From Photobacterium atrarenae (GTDB taxonomy: Bacteria; Pseudomonadota; Gammaproteobacteria; Enterobacterales; Vibrionaceae): DNA of 64,000 bases. The DNA lies in the NCBI RefSeq assembly GCF_024380015.1, contig NZ_CP101508.1, positions 1,488,902 to 1,552,901 of the forward strand, given 5' to 3'. Shown here one piece after another: positions 41,767 through 51,331 of the stretch. How positions within the stretch are numbered: position 1 is the stretch's first letter; each line of letters begins with the position of its first letter. The notes beneath the pieces were generated by a model. The model saw nothing but the letters and a program-made list of their open reading frames with translations, made no database searches and was not told where the DNA came from. Both the position numbers and the translations under genes were made by a program.

Positions 41767-41892
41767 TATTAGAATAGCTCATACTTAGATAATATTTATC
41801 ATTTCCATTGATATTAACCCATCGACTAAGCTTCTGCCATTGGATGATGAATGAGTAATGAGGGCGGTTGACGCGTCCTCTGGGGAGGTGTT

Positions 41893-42780
41893 ATGCCGGC
41901 GATGTCTGTTGGATTTGCGATGACCCTGTTGGTGGTCGGTAATTTGATTGCAGTGTTCTCTGATGCCCTGGTGAAAACCCTCGGGGAAGACGTGGCGGTG
42001 TTTCAGTTTGTGCTTTATCGCCAGGTGACAGCCGTGATGATCTTACTGCCGTTTTGTCTGAAACAGGGCAAAAGCGGTTTGATGGATGGGCTGAAGTGGC
42101 ACACGCTCCGAGCCCATGTGTGGCTCCTGGGCGCGGTGTTTATGGTGGTGGCGATTAACTCAATGCCGCTGGCGACAGCCAATGCGATTTTTTACGCCGC
42201 GCCGTTGCTGATGTTGCCGCTGGCCTACCTGTTGTACCAAGAGCAGTTGTCACGCTATTCCATGCTGGCCGGACTGATTGGCTTTGCCGGGGTGCTGGTG
42301 ATCATCCGGCCGACCCAGATCGACTGGGCGGCGATTGCGGCGCTGATTGTGGCCCTGACGCTGGCGGGCAATAACTTGCTGATCCGCAAACTGCCGACGC
42401 ACCAAAGCGTTCCCCATACCTTGCTGCTGACCAATGCCGCCGGGATCCCGGTTGCGCTGTGTCTGGCCTTATGGGAAGGCGAGCGCTGGGATTGGAGCCT
42501 TCTGCTGACTGCGGCGGGATCCAGTGCCTTGATTATGGTTTATGCCGGGATTTGTGTCGCCACGTATCGGCGGGTTGAAAGCAATAAAATCGCCAGTGCC
42601 GAGTACACCGGTTTGCTCGGTGCAGTGGGCGTCGGGTTGATCTGGTTTGATGAAATGCCGGATCTGGCGATGCTGGTGGGAACGGCGCTGATCATCGTGC
42701 CTCTGATTTGGCTGGCCCGGGTGGAGAAGAAAAAGAGTCGGGTGCTTCGCGCCGGTCAGGCGTCTGCCGTTGAGACATAG
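41893..42780 (+). CDS. EamA-family (DMT) exporter
   Basis: A 295-residue inner-membrane protein with ten predicted helices in two EamA repeats (about 7-140 and 150-285). Typical blocks are NAIFYAAPLLMLPLAYLLY at the end of repeat one and AEYTGLLGAVGVGLIWFDE in repeat two. The family exports amino acids, purines or other metabolites. It pairs with the divergent LysR gene. The C-terminus is basic and cytosolic. The exact substrate cannot be given. Confidence 0.9.
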   Translation: MPAMSVGFAMTLLVVGNLIAVFSDALVKTLGEDVAVFQFVLYRQVTAVMILLPFCLKQGKSGLMDGLKWHTLRAHVWLLGAVFMVVAINSMPLATANAIFYAAPLLMLPLAYLLYQEQLSRYSMLAGLIGFAGVLVIIRPTQIDWAAIAALIVALTLAGNNLLIRKLPTHQSVPHTLLLTNAAGIPVALCLALWEGERWDWSLLLTAAGSSALIMVYAGICVATYRRVESNKIASAEYTGLLGAVGVGLIWFDEMPDLAMLVGTALIIVPLIWLARVEKKKSRVLRAGQASAVET

Positions 42781-42881
42781 CGTCAGTACTGACGATAAAC
42801 CTTTTACATGCCGGATGATTATCATGGCTTGACGGATGATGTAGATCACGAAACCTGATATACTCGCCGCGTTCACAAGGT

Positions 42882-42908
42882 AAAAGCTGTCGATTCGACA
42901 GCTTTTTT
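42882..42908 (+). terminator. Terminator hairpin upstream of the ABC-F gene
   Basis: AAAGCTGTCG-att-CGACAGCTTT stem with a T tract, about 37 bases before the YbiT start and 18 bases after a TATACT -10-like box (42859-42864). It either ends the EamA transcript or attenuates ybiT. Confidence 0.8.
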
Positions 42909-42944
42909 CATGCTTGTTAAATACATCAACATTGGAACAGTACA

Positions 42945-44540
42945 TTGATTTCTACCGCTAATATCACAATGCAGTTTGGCGATAAGCCATTGTTTGAAAA
43001 TATCTCCGTCAAGTTTGGTGAAGGCAACCGTTACGGCCTGATCGGCGCCAACGGCTGTGGTAAGTCGACGTTCATGAAAATCCTGGGCGGCGAGCTGGAG
43101 CCTTCTTCCGGTACTGTTTCCAAAGATCCGAACGAGCGTATGGCAAAACTGGGCCAGGATCAGTTTGCCTTTGAAGAATACAGCGTCGTTGATACGGTGA
43201 TCATGGGCCACAAAGAGCTGTGGGCGATCAAAGAAGAGCGCGACCGTATCTACGCGATGGCAGAAATGTCTGAAGAAGACGGCATGCGCGTCGCTGATCT
43301 GGAAGTTCAGTTTGCCGAGATGGACGGCTATTCAGCCGAAGCCCGTGCCGGTGAGTTGCTGCTGGGTCTGGGGATTCCTGAGGAGATGCACTTCGGTCTG
43401 ATGAGTGCGGTTGCGCCGGGCCTGAAAGTACGTGTGCTCCTGGCGCAGGTGCTGTTTGCTGATCCTGAAATCATGCTGCTTGACGAACCGACGAACAACC
43501 TGGACATTCACACCATTGCCTGGTTGGAGCGCGTGCTGCTGGAGCGAAACTGCACCATGATCATCATCTCGCACGACCGTCACTTCCTGAACAGCGTCTG
43601 TACCCACATGGCGGATCTGGATTACGGTGAATTGCGTATGTTCTCCGGGAACTACGACGAGTACATGGTTGCCGCCACTCAGGCCCGTGAGCGTCTGCTG
43701 GCTGATAACGCCAAGAAGAAAGCGCAAATTGCTGAGCTGAATACCTTCGTCAGCCGTTTCTCAGCCAACGCCTCAAAGGCGAAGCAGGCGACATCCCGTC
43801 AGAAGCAGATCGACAAGATCCAGCTGGAAGAGGTGAAGGCCTCAAGCCGTCAGAACCCGTTCATCCGTTTCGAGCAGGAAAAAGAGCTGTTCCGTAACGC
43901 GCTGGAAGTGGAAGGTCTGAAGCAGGGCTACGGTGATAACATCCTGATCAACGGCGTGAACCTGATGGTTGAAGTGGGTGAGCGTATCGCGATCATCGGT
44001 GAGAACGGGATTGGTAAGTCAACCTTCCTGAACACCCTGGCGGGTGCGATGGCGCCGATGGATGGTATGGTGAAATGGTCTGAGAATGCCAACATTGGTT
44101 TCTATGCTCAGGATCACTCCGAAGACTTCGACATGGACATGAACCTGATCGACTGGATGGGTCAGTGGAAGAACGAAGGCGATGACGAGCAAACCGTGCG
44201 TGGCATTCTGGGCCGGATGCTGTTCTCGCAAAACGACATCAAGAAATCTGTGCGTGTGATCTCTGGTGGTGAGCAAGGTCGGATGCTGTTCGGTAAGCTG
44301 ATCATGCAAAAACCAAACATCCTGCTGATGGATGAGCCAACCAACCACATGGACATGGAATCGATCGAGTCGTTGAACCTGGCGTTGGAAAACTACAAAG
44401 GCACCCTGATGTTTGTTTCCCACGACCGTCAGTTTGTATCTTCGATCGCGACGCGGATCATTGAAATCACCAAAGATGGCGTAGAAGATTTCCACGGCAC
44501 GTACGATGAGTACCTGGCGAAGAAAGGTCTGGAAGGCTAA
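42945..44540 (+). CDS. ybiT: ABC-F translation factor YbiT
   Basis: A 531-residue soluble ABC-F ATPase starting at TTG 42945. Two ATPase domains are visible: Walker [10 protein letters not shown] (34-42) and GENGIGKST (about 351-359). The signature is degenerate in the first ([10 protein letters not shown]) and complete in the second (ISGGEQGR); both have [20 protein letters not shown]. The charged interdomain linker with [17 protein letters not shown] reaches the ribosomal peptidyl-transferase centre. It closely follows E. coli YbiT. It has no membrane segment. Confidence 0.96.
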   Translation: MISTANITMQFGDKPLFENISVKFGEGNRYGLIGANGCGKSTFMKILGGELEPSSGTVSKDPNERMAKLGQDQFAFEEYSVVDTVIMGHKELWAIKEERDRIYAMAEMSEEDGMRVADLEVQFAEMDGYSAEARAGELLLGLGIPEEMHFGLMSAVAPGLKVRVLLAQVLFADPEIMLLDEPTNNLDIHTIAWLERVLLERNCTMIIISHDRHFLNSVCTHMADLDYGELRMFSGNYDEYMVAATQARERLLADNAKKKAQIAELNTFVSRFSANASKAKQATSRQKQIDKIQLEEVKASSRQNPFIRFEQEKELFRNALEVEGLKQGYGDNILINGVNLMVEVGERIAIIGENGIGKSTFLNTLAGAMAPMDGMVKWSENANIGFYAQDHSEDFDMDMNLIDWMGQWKNEGDDEQTVRGILGRMLFSQNDIKKSVRVISGGEQGRMLFGKLIMQKPNILLMDEPTNHMDMESIESLNLALENYKGTLMFVSHDRQFVSSIATRIIEITKDGVEDFHGTYDEYLAKKGLEG

Positions 44541-44585
44541 GGTCTGTAACGTCTGGTTGTTGAACCTTTGATGCTTTGAAATTCA

Positions 44586-44612
44586 GAAAGCCGCCGTGAG
44601 GGCGGCTTTCTA
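44586..44612 (+). terminator. ybiT terminator
   Basis: AGAAAGCCGCC-GTGA-GGGCGGCTTTCT stem with a short T tract. It immediately precedes the left end of the inverted-repeat element. Confidence 0.85.
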
Positions 44613-44779
44613 TAATACCAATCGCAGTAAATCACTGGTCATCCTAGCTTGTTAAAACGCTCGATAACTGCGTTAGAATTTTTGATTGTAGAATAACTAC
44701 TGATCGAAAAATTTTGCCTTGTTCTCGAACATTTTTCCTACGCTATTTCTGATCACTTACTTACTGTGATTGGTATAAG
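44613..44779. repeat. MITE-like element, copy 1
   Basis: About 165 bp with terminal inverted repeats: left TAATACCAATCGCAGTAA, right TTACTGTGATTGGTATAA. The interior has no gene. A second diverged copy in reverse orientation lies at 48,011-48,171. The element sits between the ybiT terminator and yaiI. Confidence 0.8.
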
Positions 44780-44791
44780 AGAGAATAAACG

Positions 44792-45244
44792 ATGAAGATT
44801 TGGGTAGACGCAGACGCGTGTCCGAATGTAATTAAAGAGATTCTGTTCCGTGCTGCCAACCGGGTTGCGATTCCTGTCACGCTGGTGGCGAACCATTTTG
44901 TTCGGGTGCCGCTGTCACCCCATATCAAATCGATTCAGGTTGAGTCGGGTTTTGATGTCGCGGACAACTACATCGTCCAGCAGGCGGAAGCCGGCGATCT
45001 GGTGATCACCGCGGATATTCCGCTGGCCGATGAGCTGATCACCAAAGGTGCTCATGCCCTGAACCCGCGCGGTGAGCTGTATACCAAGGACACCATCAAA
45101 CAGCGCCTGCAAATGCGCGACTTTATGGAAACCATGCGCAGCAGCGGCGTCCAAACCGGCGGCCCCGCGCCATTGAACCAAACCGACCGCCAGAACTTTG
45201 CCAACAAGCTGGATGCCATGCTGGCGAAGTATCATAAAAAATAG
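44792..45244 (+). CDS. yaiI: YaiI/YqxD family protein (UPF0178)
   Basis: A 150-residue protein with the family hallmark [18 protein letters not shown] at the N-terminus, followed by [15 protein letters not shown] (72-86) and NPRGELYT. The conserved aspartates suggest a PIN-like nuclease fold; biochemical function is not established. Length is normal. RBS GAGAG precedes the ATG at 44792, just downstream of the repeat element, which may have replaced its original promoter region. Confidence 0.93.
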   Translation: MKIWVDADACPNVIKEILFRAANRVAIPVTLVANHFVRVPLSPHIKSIQVESGFDVADNYIVQQAEAGDLVITADIPLADELITKGAHALNPRGELYTKDTIKQRLQMRDFMETMRSSGVQTGGPAPLNQTDRQNFANKLDAMLAKYHKK

Positions 45245-45260
45245 TGGCTGTTAAGGTTGG

Positions 45261-46265
45261 TTAATAGAGCTTGACCACATTGACTGCAATCATGATGGGG
45301 AGCTTTGAGTCTGACGATAAGCTGTATACCGTATTCCCACCATGTTTCTCGGCGGATTTTTCTGCCCGATTGAATTTGATATTTCCAATTGTGAGGGCGT
45401 CCGAGGTGGTCACGGCGCGGTCGATTGCTGCCTCCACGCTCCCTAGTGCGGTTAATTCAACCGTCGGTTGATAAGCCACAATTAGCTCAGAAACCCGGCA
45501 ATGGAGTAGTCCGTTTGCACCCATGATGGAGTCAAGATTCACGCCGCCTTGTAACAACGGTCGGCTTTCTTTGATGAATTTTAACAAGCTACTGTTGAAC
45601 CAGGCTCCCGGGGTGATTTTAATACGATTCCATGCTTGTGCGCTGATTTCTAAATAGTTGCTGCCCGTGTGTAGCGGAAGTTCAAGTGGAGTGGCGTGCC
45701 CAATCTTCAGCGAAACCGGATGTTGTATCGGGATGCGAATGGTTTGGGCATTCGAACCCTTGGTGATTTGATTAACCCATTCGTCGGACCACTGGCTGAT
45801 GCTGTAGGCCGGGGCCCAGCGCAGCATACCGGCACCATCGGTTGTTTTTGTCCAGCCAAGCGGTGTAAAGCTGGCTGAGGCTGGTGGCTGGCTTGGTGGT
45901 TTGATCAGCTCCCGGGCATGAAGTAAAACTTGCTTGGGTTCAAAATGTTCCTCGTCAATCAAGTTCAGTAGCAGGCTGTAACTGTTAAACAACCGTCCCG
46001 TACCAAATGCAAACGCACCGCCGGAACATGAAGCCGGTAAGGTGTCACTGAAGTTGACCATGCTTGAAGGTAAGGTTCCGGTTGGCGTCGCTTCCCAGGA
46101 CCAGGTTTTACTGGGAATGAGCACCTGTCCCTGGATGGTCACCACCGGGTCGGAACTCTGGTTTTCAGGAATCGTGAAAAAGGCCATCGTCAACACCAAC
46201 AATAAAAAAAACGTGAGGTAGAGGAGCGGGCTTTTCCTGACAGTGTGATTCGGCAACGTCATCAC
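45261..46265 (-). CDS. Membrane-anchored protein, paralogue of the next gene
   Basis: A 334-residue protein with one N-terminal membrane helix (LLYLTFFLLLVLTMAFFTI, about 14-32), then an exposed domain. Blocks such as TPLGWTKTTDGAGMLRWAPA, ITPGAWFNSSLLKFIKES and SELIVAYQPTVELTA align with the neighbouring 46315-47676 product, so the two are paralogues that share one domain. It is expressed after that gene, with 49 bases between. I do not recognise the family; an envelope role is likely for this copy. Confidence 0.7.
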   Translation of the reverse strand: MMTLPNHTVRKSPLLYLTFFLLLVLTMAFFTIPENQSSDPVVTIQGQVLIPSKTWSWEATPTGTLPSSMVNFSDTLPASCSGGAFAFGTGRLFNSYSLLLNLIDEEHFEPKQVLLHARELIKPPSQPPASASFTPLGWTKTTDGAGMLRWAPAYSISQWSDEWVNQITKGSNAQTIRIPIQHPVSLKIGHATPLELPLHTGSNYLEISAQAWNRIKITPGAWFNSSLLKFIKESRPLLQGGVNLDSIMGANGLLHCRVSELIVAYQPTVELTALGSVEAAIDRAVTTSDALTIGNIKFNRAEKSAEKHGGNTVYSLSSDSKLPIMIAVNVVKLY

Positions 46266-46314
46266 TCTTTAGGGTGTTTTCGGGGCAGGCAGGCTGCCCC
46301 GTTGATGATGAAAT

Positions 46315-47676
46315 TTACACTTCTGCCATATCTGCAGCTGATTTCGATTCGCTGGTATTTGGGGTGACATTTCCAGGGAAACTCACCACGACCCCCAGAA
46401 TTACAGGATTTTCAGAGGTTGTTTTCCCTTCGAAGGTGTTATTCCCGGATGTGCTGTGAACATAGTCGCTTTCATGGCCGCCGCTTCCGCCAAAGTTGAA
46501 CGGACCGATGCGGAAGCCACCACCCCCGTTGAACTTCTCGTAATTACGGTTGTAGGTTGCTTCGCTCATGGTCACTTTAAAGCTGGGTTTATAAGCGACG
46601 AGTAACTGAACAATGCCTGTGGTCAGAATGCCAAACTGGCCAAACAGAGAACTGCTCCCTTTGGGGCCATTGGCAACCCATGGGCTGACAATAGTAAACC
46701 CTTGGCCGGATTGCCCTTGGGTCGCATTTGCGAGTTCATTGAGGAAACCGCCGTCATACCAGTCGCCGGGTGAAATATCGACTAAGGTGCTGCTCTCAAC
46801 GCTGATTTCCGCTTTGACGCTGGAGTCTTGCGAGCTGAGGTCTATTTTCTCCCAGCCCCCGCTGCCATGCACACCCCAGAAGAACGTACTATAGCCCGCG
46901 CTGCCGCCGGCCCAGGAGTGATTCATCGCGGAGGATTGCTCACTGGAATCGACGGTAATAGTAAAGGCGCCCTGGGTACCGTTGGTCAGCTCACTGCGCC
47001 AATCCTGACCTGATTTGCCAATTTTGAACTCCGGCTGCCACTCCAGAATGCCGCTGCCATTGGGCACTTTGACCCATCCGCGTGGAGCCGTTGCTGATGC
47101 AGGATCTGTGGTCGGCATCACGGTCGCGTTAATCGCATTTTGCAGGGTTTGGGGCATAAAGGCTTTTTCGAGTTGTAACTTAAACGCCAGCGCTTGATTG
47201 AATGCTGCCGTCGCATCCTTGACAGCTGTTTGATAGCTTTGCGCCTGAGGAGATCCCAGCCAATCGTTGATGGTTGGGTACTGCGCTTCAAAAATCACCC
47301 CGCCATTTTGCTTCGCGGCCAGGTAGGCCTGATTCATGTTGCTTTCAGCCTTCACCACGGCATTTTGTTTCTCGGTCACTTGGTTGGTGGCGTCTGTCAC
47401 CGCCTGTTGCTGCTCCGGGCTGACTTTGAAAGTAACATGCGAGAAGATTTGTTTATACGCGTCAAAAAAACGCGTGGTGGTACGGGTAAAGTTGCCAACG
47501 GGTGACCAGTTCGGCATTGCGCTAATCATTTGATAGGCGGTTGGATCGATTTGCCCGGTCGGTGCCACATTCCAGTTAAAGTTCTGTGGCGTCCCGTTCA
47601 TTTGTAAATATTCAAGGCCGAGCTGAGTACTGAGTTGTTGATATATCTGACTGAATAAATTCTCATTATTAGACAT
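46315..47676 (-). CDS. Large unknown protein, paralogue of the previous gene
   Basis: A 453-residue protein with no signal peptide. The N-terminal 150 residues are helical (QQQAVTDATNQVTEKQNAVV). The central and C-terminal parts carry RGWVKVPNGSGILEWQPEFK, VDISPGDWYDGGFLNELA and VQLLVAYKPSFKVTM, shared with the 334-residue neighbour, plus a glycine-rich patch (GGGGFRIGPFNFGGSGGHES). The two-domain layout (coiled coil plus beta domain) recalls secreted or surface proteins but no family is known to me. It has a long AT-rich upstream region. Confidence 0.7.
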   Translation of the reverse strand: MSNNENLFSQIYQQLSTQLGLEYLQMNGTPQNFNWNVAPTGQIDPTAYQMISAMPNWSPVGNFTRTTTRFFDAYKQIFSHVTFKVSPEQQQAVTDATNQVTEKQNAVVKAESNMNQAYLAAKQNGGVIFEAQYPTINDWLGSPQAQSYQTAVKDATAAFNQALAFKLQLEKAFMPQTLQNAINATVMPTTDPASATAPRGWVKVPNGSGILEWQPEFKIGKSGQDWRSELTNGTQGAFTITVDSSEQSSAMNHSWAGGSAGYSTFFWGVHGSGGWEKIDLSSQDSSVKAEISVESSTLVDISPGDWYDGGFLNELANATQGQSGQGFTIVSPWVANGPKGSSSLFGQFGILTTGIVQLLVAYKPSFKVTMSEATYNRNYEKFNGGGGFRIGPFNFGGSGGHESDYVHSTSGNNTFEGKTTSENPVILGVVVSFPGNVTPNTSESKSAADMAEV

Positions 47677-48010
47677 AAACCTTTTTCCTTATGGGTTTCA
47701 GGTGATCGTCGATATCCATGACTGAAATAGCCAAATGAATTGTTGAGTTTTAGTTCAGATACAAACTTGAACTTACTTCCGTTTCAACTGCCTCGGAAAG
47801 TCACTTAATCGTAGAAGAGGATGAGGGTTGTACAATGAATATGATGTGAAGACCATATCAATATGAGATGAAAAAGTGTAATTATCAATATTCATATTTA
47901 AAGTGTATGAATTATAAGGATATCAACCTGTTTATAGAAAGGGCTTTCTGGTCTGACTACTTTTTAATGGCAGGTATTCTTCCTTCATTTGTTTTTCACG
48001 ATTGATTAGT

Positions 48011-48171
48011 ACCAATCACAGTAAGAAAGTGATCAGAAATTGCGCGATAAAAATGACTGAGAACAAGCTGGAATCTTTCGATAAGTGGTTATTATAGAAT
48101 CGGAAACTCTAACGAAGAACTCGAGATTTTTAAAAATCTAAGGTGATCATTTTTTACCACGGTTGGTATAA
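48011..48171. repeat. MITE-like element, copy 2, with surrounding 1-kb gap
   Basis: About 161 bp, TACCAATCACAGTAAG to GGTTGGTATA, aligned with the reverse complement of copy 1 (shared interior AGTGATCAGAAAT, GAGAACAAG, TTATT). The right end is degenerate. It lies in a gap of about 1.05 kb (47,677-48,729) that holds no other gene I can support, only AT-rich DNA and the promoters of its neighbours. Confidence 0.75.
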
Positions 48172-48729
48172 AAAATAAATTTTACCGCGTTATGGGCTTA
48201 AGGTCTCGGATTGAATTTAGATGGTAACAGCTGCCGAAAAATAACATTTGTGATTAATTTTGTTTTTTAATGACAGCTTTTTCATAAAAGGTCTTAATTA
48301 AAATCAAGATACTTTGATTCGCTTATGGTTAGCGCGGTTTCCACTGCGCGTGCTCGGTCATATTCTAGTTGCGTTTTATCTTGGGTAACAGCATGAAGCG
48401 CTTAAATACCCCTTGGTGTCGTGATCCTCATCAGGGACGCAACCACATGATATTGGTGCTGATGTGAGTCATGCCACACAAGATAAAAAACTATAAATGT
48501 GGATATATTTGCTGTCGTTGATTGCCTGAAAACTCAATACTCTGTCTGACGGTGAATTTACCAACTATACTTCGCCTTGAGATTTGTCTTAAACAATCGG
48601 CATCGCTGTGGGATTTGTGTGTTGTGCCGTGTTCATACTGTTGATTACTAAAGGACAGTGATTGATCAAATAATAAGAGGTAAACACCCGTGAGTGATTA
48701 AGAAATCCATGAACAACGAGGATGCAGGA

Positions 48730-49395
48730 ATGACTAAGAAGTTCGCGAATAAGATATTTCTGTTTGGTTTAGGTGTCGCTTTTACCAGTGCGGCCCTGGC
48801 CCACCATAATTATTTCAGGTCAACGAATCACGCTGCTCAACTTGACGGCTTTCAGGAGGTCCCATCTGTTTTGACCGAGGGCTCCGGCATGTTTAAAGCC
48901 AGGCTTGGGAAAGATAAGCTCTACTTTACATTTAAATATAATAATGTTGCAGGCCCGATTAAGTTTGCGCATATCCACTTTGCCCAGCCTGGGGCTAATG
49001 GCGGTGTTCTTGCTTTCCTTTGTACGAATGATGGCTCAAATGCCCCGGCGAATGTTCCTTCCTGTCCGGGAGAAGGTGAAAAGCTACAAGGGATGATTAG
49101 CGGTGATGGTGTGCTTGAAATCGCGGAGCAAGGTGTAGTGGCCGGAGATTTTGAGGCACTGAAAAAAGCAATCAAAAATGGTGCAGCTTACATTAATGTC
49201 CATACAGATGCTTTTCCATCCGGTGAGTTGCGCGGTAATATCCAAGGTCAATCCGGATCCGAAAAAAATAAGAAATATGACCAGCGAAATAGTCAACCCG
49301 ATGACTCGGATTCAGATCATAAGCCTCACAAGCGGTATGATCATCATTCAACGAGGGCTGAAAATACAAACAATTACCGGAAAGAGTATTACTAA
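48730..49395 (+). CDS. Secreted CHRD-domain protein
   Basis: A 221-residue protein from ATG 48730 (earlier in-frame starts at 48694 and 48709 are possible). Residues 1-24 are a signal peptide ending in ALA. Residues 30-170 form a CHRD domain (QLDGFQEVPSVLTEGSGMFK, FAHIHFAQPGANGGVLAFLC, AYINVHTDAFPSGELRGNI). The tail is rich in Asp, His and Lys and probably disordered, possibly metal-binding. The domain is named after chordin; its bacterial role is unknown. Confidence 0.88.
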   Translation: MTKKFANKIFLFGLGVAFTSAALAHHNYFRSTNHAAQLDGFQEVPSVLTEGSGMFKARLGKDKLYFTFKYNNVAGPIKFAHIHFAQPGANGGVLAFLCTNDGSNAPANVPSCPGEGEKLQGMISGDGVLEIAEQGVVAGDFEALKKAIKNGAAYINVHTDAFPSGELRGNIQGQSGSEKNKKYDQRNSQPDDSDSDHKPHKRYDHHSTRAENTNNYRKEYY

Positions 49396-49399
49396 AAAA

Positions 49400-49433
49400 G
49401 GTTGGTCATCCGCCCAGGCAGGGCGGCTGACCA
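49400..49433 (-). terminator. Hairpin between convergent genes, minus-strand terminator
   Basis: GGTCAGCCGCCC-tgcct-GGGCGGATGACC read on the minus strand, followed after AACC by six T. It serves the GNAT gene at 49463 and perhaps the CHRD gene. Confidence 0.65.
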
Positions 49434-49462
49434 CATGTCGATCTGTCGAGGTTTGGTGGGGG

Positions 49463-50008
49463 TCAGGCGTTACGGCGTTGCTCCCATTCCGTTCGTAATA
49501 CGGCGTAGACCACAGTATCCCACCAACGGTCTTTGAAAAAACGGTGCTGGTGAAAGTGCGCTTCTTTTCGCATCCCTAACCGCTGGCACAGGCGAATTGC
49601 AGCTTTATTCTCACTGATGGTCTCTGCAAAAATCCGGTGAACATTCAGCTCCTGAAAGCCGAAATTTGCCAGGGCCTGAACGGCTTCAACCATCAGGTTT
49701 TGTCCCTGGTGATGGCGGGAGAGTCCGCAGCCCATCGAGGCTTGCTGATCGCCTTCTAAGCGCAAGCAGACGGTGCCGATGAATGCGCCGCCGGCCTGGT
49801 GCTCAATCGCCAGTTGATAACTGGTTCGCGGCAGCTCCTTAGCCTGCGCGATAAAGAGCTGAGTCAGTTCCCGATATTTATTCGGATCACAATCGGATTC
49901 ATCATAAAAGCGTTGATATTTTTCATCCTGAGAAATGGCAACGAAAGCGTCCTCGTCTTCGGGACGCATATCGCGGATGAGAAAATGTTCGGTCTTGAGT
50001 TGAAACAC
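49463..50008 (-). CDS. RimJ/RimL-type GNAT acetyltransferase
   Basis: A 181-residue Acetyltransf_3 protein: LIRDMRPEDEDAFVAISQDE at the start, the acetyl-CoA loop around CGLSRHHQGQNLMVEAV (about 94-110), and AAIRLCQRLGMRKEAHF near the C-terminus. It acetylates an N-terminal or small-molecule amine; substrate unknown. It is followed in the same direction by its terminator and preceded by the YqfB gene 44 bases upstream, possibly one operon. Confidence 0.9.
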   Translation of the reverse strand: MFQLKTEHFLIRDMRPEDEDAFVAISQDEKYQRFYDESDCDPNKYRELTQLFIAQAKELPRTSYQLAIEHQAGGAFIGTVCLRLEGDQQASMGCGLSRHHQGQNLMVEAVQALANFGFQELNVHRIFAETISENKAAIRLCQRLGMRKEAHFHQHRFFKDRWWDTVVYAVLRTEWEQRRNA

Positions 50009-50051
50009 TGACAGTCCTTATCAGTTGGGTTAGCTCTGCACGCGGGGAGCG

Positions 50052-50378
50052 TCAGGCATTGTTGATCAGCTTGTAGGTAATGACATAGAGCTGATCGATG
50101 TCCGGGTAAATTTCGCGGATCAACGTTTTGAGTCTGGAGAGCTCAAGTGCCTCCTGCTCGGCATGAAACTCGTTTATGTCGTCAAATTGGATCGGCTCGA
50201 CGGAGAGAATCTCGATGTCACAGACTTTCTTGTCGGTTTCCAGCGTAAAGACTTCGACCTGGCTGCCGGGGACATAGTGGCTTTCAGATTCATCCCGGAT
50301 GGTGATGGTCTTCTTCCCCGACACGATCAATGGCGTCAGCATTTCGAAAAAGGTGATCTTGGTTGGGGGCGTGGTCAT
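50052..50378 (-). CDS. yqfB: N4-acetylcytidine amidohydrolase (YqfB-like ASCH protein)
   Basis: A 108-residue ASCH-domain protein. ITFFEMLTPLIVSGKKTITI then RDESESHYVPG strongly resembles E. coli YqfB, and the catalytic Lys, Thr and Glu (SGKKT, HAEQEAL) are present. The enzyme removes acetyl groups from N4-acetylcytidine. It is 5' of the GNAT gene on the minus strand. Confidence 0.92.
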   Translation of the reverse strand: MTTPPTKITFFEMLTPLIVSGKKTITIRDESESHYVPGSQVEVFTLETDKKVCDIEILSVEPIQFDDINEFHAEQEALELSRLKTLIREIYPDIDQLYVITYKLINNA

Positions 50379-50490
50379 GGAGCATATTCCTTACAATTTG
50401 GCAGATGGTGCCGTTGTGAGCCAATATCAGGCTTGAACGACAGGGACAAACCAGACGATTTGCCCGCAATGGGCATGAATGGGCAGCAGT

Positions 50491-50970
50491 TTAATGGAGT
50501 TCAAGCACCAGCCGCAACATGTCTTTGTGCTGAATACCGCACTCTATAATGGCGTCCTCATAATGATCGATAAAATAGTTTTTGATGACACCATCAACCC
50601 GAAAACCCAGCCGCTGGTAGAACGTCAGTTGATAACCGAATGTGCCGGTGCCTAAGACAATCTGTTTGAACCCAAGTGCCTTCATTTCAGCAATGACAAA
50701 ACGGAGCAGGGCAGCGCCGATCCCCTGGCCCTGGGTTTGCGGGTTTACTGCAATGTTGAACAGTTCAATTTGCTGTTCATTGTGCGCTTTTAACACGCAT
50801 GCACCGAGGATCTCTCCGCTCCGGCGGGCGATAAAGCTGAGAGAGCCTGTCAGGTAAGTTGCGATTTGCTTCTCGCAAGGATCGGCTTCGAGTAGTAATT
50901 GGAGCGGGATGTGTACTGCTGGGACTTCCTGAATCTCTAACATGTTTTCCGGGTTCAGCTGGATTTGCAT
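50491..50970 (-). CDS. GNAT acetyltransferase
   Basis: A 159-residue single GNAT domain. The acetyl-CoA motif is QTQGQGIGAALLRFVIAEMK (about 98-117), followed by FYQRLGFRVDGVIKNYFIDH. Substrate unknown. It has its own 5' region and is divergent from the alanine symporter gene. Confidence 0.88.
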   Translation of the reverse strand: MQIQLNPENMLEIQEVPAVHIPLQLLLEADPCEKQIATYLTGSLSFIARRSGEILGACVLKAHNEQQIELFNIAVNPQTQGQGIGAALLRFVIAEMKALGFKQIVLGTGTFGYQLTFYQRLGFRVDGVIKNYFIDHYEDAIIECGIQHKDMLRLVLELH

Positions 50971-51136
50971 TTGGTTACCTTCATTATCCCTGTGATTCAG
51001 GGTGATAGACGATCGCTGTTATACCAGCTGTTTAATGTGCATTCAATTGCTTTTCTGATAATAATATTCATCGCCCTGTAATATTTCGCTTTCTAATGAT
51101 TTAGCTGTTCTTTGGGGATGGTTTTGTGACCTTTTG

Positions 51137-51152
51137 TGTGATATTTGTCACA
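51137..51152. promoter_or_regulatory. Perfect CRP site upstream of the AGCS symporter
   Basis: TGTGATATTTGTCACA matches the CRP core TGTGA-N6-TCACA exactly. It lies 180 bp before the symporter start and about 170 bp before the divergent GNAT start, in a 360-bp AT-rich gap with no gene. Catabolite control of amino-acid uptake is likely. Confidence 0.85.
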
Positions 51153-51331
51153 TTGGTGTCGGGTTTCCTGGTAATTTGGGCCGGATCTTTATAGGGTGTT
51201 GGCGTTTTTTGTCTGACATTTTTAATTGAAATCACCTTTAGGCTTCTAAGTATTTTATGGTTCTCGAGATTGGGGTTTCGTGATGTTTTTTATGAGTTTG
51301 AGGGTATTTTATCTTACACAGGACGTTGGTT

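Noticed and set aside
44019..44495. 158-codon minus-strand frame in ybiT
   Set aside because: Antisense shadow, His/Arg-rich, without start signal.
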